A stretch of DNA of 43,065 bases from an uncultured Clostridia bacterium (lineage in GTDB: Bacteria; Bacillota; Clostridia; Christensenellales; UBA1242), in the NCBI GenBank assembly GCA_947623775.1, contig CANQHL010000003.1:1-43065 (forward strand), read 5' to 3'. Below the pieces are notes generated by a model. That model was given only the letters and a program-made list of their open reading frames with translations. It did not search any database and was not told the DNA's origin. Of the stretch, positions 39,187 to 43,065 are shown one piece after another; the first letter of the stretch is position 1; each line of letters begins with the position of its first letter. The translations under genes were made by a program, and so were the position numbers.

Positions 39187-40083
39187 ATGGATAAAGAATT
39201 AATATTAAAAACTAAATTCGTATTAGATGAAGAAATTAAAAATCTAACCACGTACAAAAATGCCGGAACGGTATCAGGGGCATTCTACCCAAAAAATCAA
39301 AAAGAATTAATAAATGTATATAAATTTTTGACAAAATATCATTTCCCCTTTATCATAATCGGTAACGGGAGCAATTTGCTGATTGACGATAAAAGCCCGC
39401 TTTTTGTTTTATCAACAAAGTGTCTTGAACACAAAATTTCAATTAAAAACAATATTTTAAGCGTTTCTTCATCTACTAATTTATATGAAGTGTATAATTT
39501 TTGTAGCAAAAAATCATTGACAGGTTTTGAAAAACTTGCAGGGATCCCGGCAACAGTAGGCGGTGCCATCAAAAATAACGCATCGGCTTTCGGTCAAAGC
39601 ATTTTTGATTGCCTAACATCGATTAAAATTGTAGATAGAGGTAAAATTAAAACCATCTCAAAAGATGAAATAAATTATTTTTACCATGGCACAAATTTAA
39701 AGAATATTTTGATATTATCTGCAAATTTTCAGTTAAAACATCTAAATAAATGCGAAATTCTTAATAATTATATAAATTGTATGAAAATAAGAAAACAAAA
39801 CCAACCATCATTCCTTTGTTGTGGAAGCGTATTTAAAAACCCACCAAATTGTAAAAGTGCAGGTGTTCTAATAGAAAGATGTCGCTTAAAAGGAATAGCG
39901 ATAAACGACGCACAAATTTCACAAAAACATGCCAACTTTATAGTTAACAACTGCAATGCATCTTTCGATGATATATACAATTTGATAACATTATGCAAAA
40001 GAAAAGTGTTCTTTAAATTTGGCGTAAAACTTGAAGAAGAAGTGGAAATTATTTCAAAAAATTTAAAAAAATCTCATTTTTAA
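39187..40083 (+). CDS. murB: UDP-N-acetylenolpyruvoylglucosamine reductase, divergent
   Basis: 298 residues. FAD/NADPH enzyme making UDP-MurNAc, the substrate of MurC. FAD-binding signature FIIIGNGSNLLI (55-66), GIPATVGGAIKNNASAFG, the proton-donor Ser in CGSVFKNPP (S214), and the final EEEVEII (Glu285 or 287). The Y-R-x-S motif that holds the conserved active-site Arg (Arg159 in E. coli) reads Y-H-G-T here (166-169), and NAGA-Y-G reads NASA-F-G. It is the only housekeeping gene on the plus strand in its neighbourhood. No ribosome site; a TAGATA/TATATC -10-like sequence lies just before the ATG. Confidence 0.9.
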   Translation: MDKELILKTKFVLDEEIKNLTTYKNAGTVSGAFYPKNQKELINVYKFLTKYHFPFIIIGNGSNLLIDDKSPLFVLSTKCLEHKISIKNNILSVSSSTNLYEVYNFCSKKSLTGFEKLAGIPATVGGAIKNNASAFGQSIFDCLTSIKIVDRGKIKTISKDEINYFYHGTNLKNILILSANFQLKHLNKCEILNNYINCMKIRKQNQPSFLCCGSVFKNPPNCKSAGVLIERCRLKGIAINDAQISQKHANFIVNNCNASFDDIYNLITLCKRKVFFKFGVKLEEEVEIISKNLKKSHF

Positions 40084-40093
40084 GCGATTTTTC

Positions 40094-40126
40094 AAAAAAA
40101 TCTAGGTTAATATCCTAGATTTTTTA
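40094..40126. terminator. Bidirectional terminator between murB and era, overlapping the era stop
   Basis: AAAAAATCTAGG / CCTAGATTTTTT with a seven-base loop. The TAA of era (40107-40109) lies in the loop, so the last era codons form part of the stem. It serves both converging genes. Confidence 0.88.
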
Positions 40127-40943
40127 ATTTTTGAGGTTTATTTCGCCAATCCTTTTCAACCTTGACAAATATTTTTAACATTACTTTTTTGCCAAGTAAA
40201 TTTTCCGCAAACTTTCGGGTGTTCATGCCGATTTTTTTTAAGCCCGTTCCACCTTTACCGATTATTATTCCTTTATGAGATTCTTGTTCGCAAACTATAT
40301 CACAATCAATATAAACAATTTCTTCTTCCTCCAAAAATCTTATCACTTCAACAGCAATCCCATGCGGAATCTCTTTATTCAAATTATTTAGACAATTCTC
40401 CCGTACCTCCTCCGCTATTAAATACTTTACACTTTTGTCAGTGTATTCGTCGGGCGAAAAGATGTAATAAGGCTTTTGATATTGGTTAAGTTTCTCTTTA
40501 ATCAGATTTAGAAGTTCTTCCAAATTCTCACCGGTTTTTGATGAAATGCTTATGTTGCTTTCGAAATCTTTTTGACCACTTAAATCACTCTTTGTACGTG
40601 CAATGATTTTCTCACATTCTATGTGGTCAATATATTCCCTTTCCTCATCATCAGGCAAAGTTGTCCCATCAATTAAATATACCACAAGGTCAACCCCCGC
40701 CAGTGCACTCCTAACGTTTTTCATCATAATTTTATCTAAATTATTTTTACTATGATGAACTCCCGGTGTATCAACAAAAATAATTTGACAATCTTTTTTG
40801 TTGACTATACCCAATATGTTTTCTCTTGTTGTTTGAGGTTTTTGAGAAATTATCGATACTTTTTCACCAACAAGTGCATTTATCAAGCTGCTCTTTCCGG
40901 CGTTTGGTTTTCCTATTAATGCAACATAACCACTGTAAAACAT
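40107..40943 (-). CDS. era: GTPase Era
   Basis: 278 residues. Ribosome-assembly GTPase that binds 16S rRNA. G1 GKPNAGKSS (11-19), G3 DTPG (58-61), effector QKPQTTR (35-41), and KH domain GIIIGKGGTGLKKIG near the C-terminus. The G4 box, usually NKxD, reads TKSD (117-120). Length is a little short of the usual ~300. Its ATG overlaps the ybeY stop by one base (TAATG). It belongs to the yqfC-yqfD-ybeY-era operon. Confidence 0.96.
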   Translation of the reverse strand: MFYSGYVALIGKPNAGKSSLINALVGEKVSIISQKPQTTRENILGIVNKKDCQIIFVDTPGVHHSKNNLDKIMMKNVRSALAGVDLVVYLIDGTTLPDDEEREYIDHIECEKIIARTKSDLSGQKDFESNISISSKTGENLEELLNLIKEKLNQYQKPYYIFSPDEYTDKSVKYLIAEEVRENCLNNLNKEIPHGIAVEVIRFLEEEEIVYIDCDIVCEQESHKGIIIGKGGTGLKKIGMNTRKFAENLLGKKVMLKIFVKVEKDWRNKPQKLKNLGY

Positions 40944-41419
40944 TATTCTTCCCTGCCCAGTCCAAGTTCTTCAAGAACCTTATTGCTTGTTTCCATCATT
41001 TTCTCTTCATCTTCCTTTTGAATATGATCATAACCTAAAATATGAAGCAGCCCATGAAGTGCCAAGAAACCTATCTCACGTTTTTTGGAATGATTATAGA
41101 GTTTTGCTTGCCATTTTGCTATTTTCTTGCAGATTACAACATCACCTATATACAATGTGCCATCAGGTGCATACTCATTTTTAAAATCATTTAATGTTTG
41201 CGGATAAACTATGTCAAGCATAGGAAAAGAGAGAACGTCCGTCTCTTTATCTATCTTTCTAAATTTTCTATTTAACTCTCTTATTCTTTGTCTATTGACA
41301 AATGATACAGTCACCCAGGTGTTTGAAACATCATTGCCTGTAACTTCGGCTGCCTTTGTATAAATTCTTTTAATTAGTTTTTTGTACTTATGTCCCACAT
41401 TTTCAAAGTTGAAAAACAT
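40943..41419 (-). CDS. ybeY: Endoribonuclease YbeY
   Basis: 158 residues. Zinc-dependent rRNA-maturation and quality-control RNase. The H-x3-H-x5-H metal site is H122, H126, H132 in HGLLHILGYDH, with upstream ETDVLSFP and YIGDVVIC. Normal length. Starts at the base after the yqfD stop. phoH, which often sits between yqfD and ybeY, is absent. Confidence 0.96.
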   Translation of the reverse strand: MFFNFENVGHKYKKLIKRIYTKAAEVTGNDVSNTWVTVSFVNRQRIRELNRKFRKIDKETDVLSFPMLDIVYPQTLNDFKNEYAPDGTLYIGDVVICKKIAKWQAKLYNHSKKREIGFLALHGLLHILGYDHIQKEDEEKMMETSNKVLEELGLGREE

Positions 41420-42538
41420 TTATCCTCCTATATCGCGACTGACTGTAATAACATACTCAATTTGTTGAATTCCGCCAGCTTCTCTTATTGTATATTTTTC
41501 CTCTTTTATTATCTCATTTTTTTGCAAAAAAATCAAGGCTTTTTCTCTTGCTTTTTCAATTATTATTTCCCGAACGTCCTCAAACTTTTCAACATATTCT
41601 TTTGTTATAACCTCATAATAACAATAATTAATCTTTTTTAATGGTAAAATGTTGTTTTTTGATATAAAAATCGATGTTTTTTCCATTTCGTAATCATTAA
41701 AAGGTATTTCACCATGTGTTGAGTAAATTACAAGATTGTTTAAACAAACCTCCCTTTTCTGAAAAATTTTTCCGGTACGTTCCTTTTTTATAAAATAATC
41801 ATAGTGCGTTTCGTTTGCCTTTATCCACACATCGGCATATATTTCTGCTTGTGGTTTTATTGTTCGTTTATTGCCTTGCGAATCTATTATATACGGATAG
41901 ACAAGTAAATCACCTTTTTTCACAACATCACCCACATCAACCGCAAGTGTTCCTTGAATTAAATTTATATCAGTAATTAATCCGTCGTACTCACTCACTA
42001 TTGCCTCTTGCAACACCTCCTCATCAGACAAAATTCCCTCGTTGACATTTACAACAAGGCTTTGCCCAACTATTGCAACACTCACCGAGCTTATATTTTC
42101 ATAATGATTTTTTATCATTCGTTCAAGGCTCTGCGTGTCGATTTTTGATTTCATTCGCGATGGCAAGTTTTTATCAACAAAAGAGATAATTTCACTTTTA
42201 TTTAGTGTTTTTAGCCCAAAAATGCTGATTTTTAACACAAAATTATATTGAAAAGCATAAATTATCGAGCAAAATAGCAATGCAACGATAAGTCCATAAC
42301 TTGTAATTATTCTCTTTATCTTTTTAAAAGCACCTTGATAAGTTATCGAAACAACTTCAAGTCCGACTGAGGAAATTAGTTTCTTAAGCTCTCTTTTATT
42401 TATATGGTCAACTTCAAATTCACTTTCATCATGATTTTCTCTTTTTAAATTGTATATTTTTATTTTTTTGACTAAATTGTTTAATGCCCTTTCTTGATTT
42501 AAGCCCTTTACTTTGATTTTAGTTTTTCTTTTGCTCAT
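41420..42538 (-). CDS. yqfD: Sporulation protein YqfD
   Basis: 372 residues. Stage IV sporulation-type membrane protein of Bacillota. Basic N-terminal ~80 residues, one membrane helix ~81-101 (GLIVALLFCSIIYAF), then an extracytoplasmic region with the FtsQ/POTRA-like L-K-I-x-x-F-G-L-K-T-L motif and VGDVVKKGDLLV. Overlaps yqfC by four bases (ATGA). Its presence points to a spore-former or a lineage derived from one; other spore genes are not in the window. Confidence 0.92.
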   Translation of the reverse strand: MSKRKTKIKVKGLNQERALNNLVKKIKIYNLKRENHDESEFEVDHINKRELKKLISSVGLEVVSITYQGAFKKIKRIITSYGLIVALLFCSIIYAFQYNFVLKISIFGLKTLNKSEIISFVDKNLPSRMKSKIDTQSLERMIKNHYENISSVSVAIVGQSLVVNVNEGILSDEEVLQEAIVSEYDGLITDINLIQGTLAVDVGDVVKKGDLLVYPYIIDSQGNKRTIKPQAEIYADVWIKANETHYDYFIKKERTGKIFQKREVCLNNLVIYSTHGEIPFNDYEMEKTSIFISKNNILPLKKINYCYYEVITKEYVEKFEDVREIIIEKAREKALIFLQKNEIIKEEKYTIREAGGIQQIEYVITVSRDIGG

Positions 42539-42798
42539 TGGAAGAACTCCATTTTTATGATTTTTCCTTGAATAAGCATCGTATTTTCTGTAAGTTCATT
42601 GAGTATCATATTTTGTCCCTCAATAACCACACGTCCTCGTCTAACCTTAAAAACTATTGTGTCCGGAGACAAAACTGTCAAGCCTAAATGTCCCTCAACA
42701 TATACAAGTTTGCCTGCCATATTTACGATATTAAAATCCGCAAAGAATTCTTCATTTATCTGGGCTCTTTTTTTTATTTCGTCAAAAAAATTAAACAC
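42535..42798 (-). CDS. yqfC: YabP/YqfC-family sporulation protein
   Basis: 87 residues starting at GTG (42798) with GGAGG five bases upstream. Small beta-rich protein of the YabP/YqfC family: VYVEGHLGLTVLSPDTIVFK, VRRGRVVIEGQNM, and MLIQGKIIKMEF. First gene of the yqfC-yqfD-ybeY-era unit. Works with YqfD in sporulation in model Bacillota; exact role not established. Confidence 0.92.
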   Translation of the reverse strand: MFNFFDEIKKRAQINEEFFADFNIVNMAGKLVYVEGHLGLTVLSPDTIVFKVRRGRVVIEGQNMILNELTENTMLIQGKIIKMEFFQ

Positions 42799-42834
42799 AC
42801 GTTCCTCCGCTATATAGATATGCTAATTTAATCT

Positions 42835-42876
42835 GATTTATTAAATCACATAATTGCATGCTGCATTTAATAAATC
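42835..42876. promoter_or_regulatory. Large inverted repeat upstream of yqfC
   Basis: GATTTATTAAAT (42835-42846) and ATTTAATAAATC (42865-42876) are a perfect 12-bp inverted repeat around an 18-base centre that includes GCATGC. It sits ~37 bases upstream of the yqfC start and could be an operator or a cruciform. No T-tract follows, so it is not a terminator. Confidence 0.5.
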
Positions 42877-42885
42877 AAATTCCAT

Positions 42886-43065
42886 AAAACAAAAAGTACG
42901 CTTTATTTTGCGTACTTACCTATTTCGCTTGATTATTTTGTAAAACAAAAAGTACGCTTTATTTTGCGTACTTACCTATTCCGCTTGGTTATTTTGTAAA
43001 ACAAAAAGTACGCTTTATTTTGCGTACTTACCTATTCCGCTTGGTTATTTTGTAAAACAAAAAGT
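42886..43065 (-). repeat. 56-bp tandem repeat with a terminator hairpin in each unit
   Basis: Units begin at 42886, 42942 and 42998, with a fourth cut by the window end at 43054. Each contains AAGTACGC / GCGTACTT around an eight-base loop, and on the reverse strand the hairpin is followed by TTTTTGTTTT. The three units differ at only two visible positions (first unit TTTCGCTTGA, others TTCCGCTTGG). It lies downstream of whatever gene is encoded to the right. Confidence 0.92.

Noticed and set aside
39682..39696. YHGTN in MurB as an ADP-ribosyltransferase motif
   Set aside because: The position corresponds to the Y-R-x-S motif of MurB and the rest of the protein is MurB. The resemblance to the 31614 gene is chance.
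42886..43065. CRISPR array
   Set aside because: Units are contiguous 56-bp copies with no unique spacers, and no cas gene is nearby. The hairpin plus T-tract indicates terminators.
1..43065. Insertion sequences or prophage
   Set aside because: No transposase, integrase, resolvase or phage structural gene was found on either strand.

Overview
This 43 kb window is AT-rich chromosomal DNA from a Gram-positive-type bacterium, most likely an uncultured member of the Bacillota (class Clostridia). The evidence is the large Bacillus/Clostridium-type SRP RNA, an isoleucine T-box ahead of ileS, the sporulation genes yqfC and yqfD, a Clostridium-type NifU/IscU scaffold, and Firmicute gene orders such as comM-dprA-topA-hslV-hslU and yqfC-yqfD-ybeY-era. 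I see no rRNA, transposase, phage gene or CRISPR array. A species cannot be named from the sequence alone.

Layout. 1-2.4 kb: the 5' part of ileS with its T-box leader, and a HEPN-CBS fusion protein. 2.45-2.8 kb: SRP RNA on the plus strand. 3.1-9.05 kb: ten tandem paralogous genes for small two-helix membrane proteins; nine share a C-terminal Y-x-E-E-I-[VIL] tail. 9.3-14.3 kb: a small membrane-anchored protein, iscS-iscU, trxA, tcdA and hslUV. 14.3-20.1 kb: topA, dprA, comM and degV. 20.3-24 kb: a membrane-anchored XRE regulator, an AlkD-like repair protein, rplS, rpsU and mtaB. 24.1-26.9 kb: a plus-strand operon of a beta-rich protein that carries the same YSEEI tail although it is not homologous to the array, followed by a surface lipoprotein with four InlB-type repeats. 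27.3-31.3 kb: a metal efflux operon (ArsR-type repressor plus P1B ATPase) with operators visible in its promoter, and a COG2509 FAD enzyme. 31.6-36.9 kb: an accessory stretch of mostly unknown proteins (a possible ADP-ribosyltransferase fold, a domain present three times in two proteins, an HD phosphohydrolase, a flavin reductase-like protein and two small proteins). 37.1-37.4 kb: a dense run of perfect hairpins next to tRNA-Thr(GGT). 37.8-42.8 kb: divergent murC and murB, then era, ybeY, yqfD and yqfC. 42.9-43.07 kb: a 56-bp tandem repeat that carries a terminator-like hairpin in each unit.

How the genes work together. Housekeeping blocks cover Ile-tRNA charging, protein targeting, Fe-S assembly, thiol redox and tRNA t6A/ms2t6A modification (tcdA, mtaB), protein quality control (hslUV), DNA topology and uptake (topA, dprA, comM), and wall precursor synthesis (murB, murC). 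The best candidate for an undescribed system is the membrane-protein array. Its members have diverged strongly but keep the same last residues, and that tail is also found on an unrelated protein encoded 15 kb away next to a surface lipoprotein. This suggests a shared recognition tag for a common partner. Promoters with TTGACT/TTGACA and TATAAT-like boxes are readable ahead of many units. At least three genes (the XRE regulator, mtaB, murC) have a -10 box so close to the ATG that their mRNAs should be leaderless.
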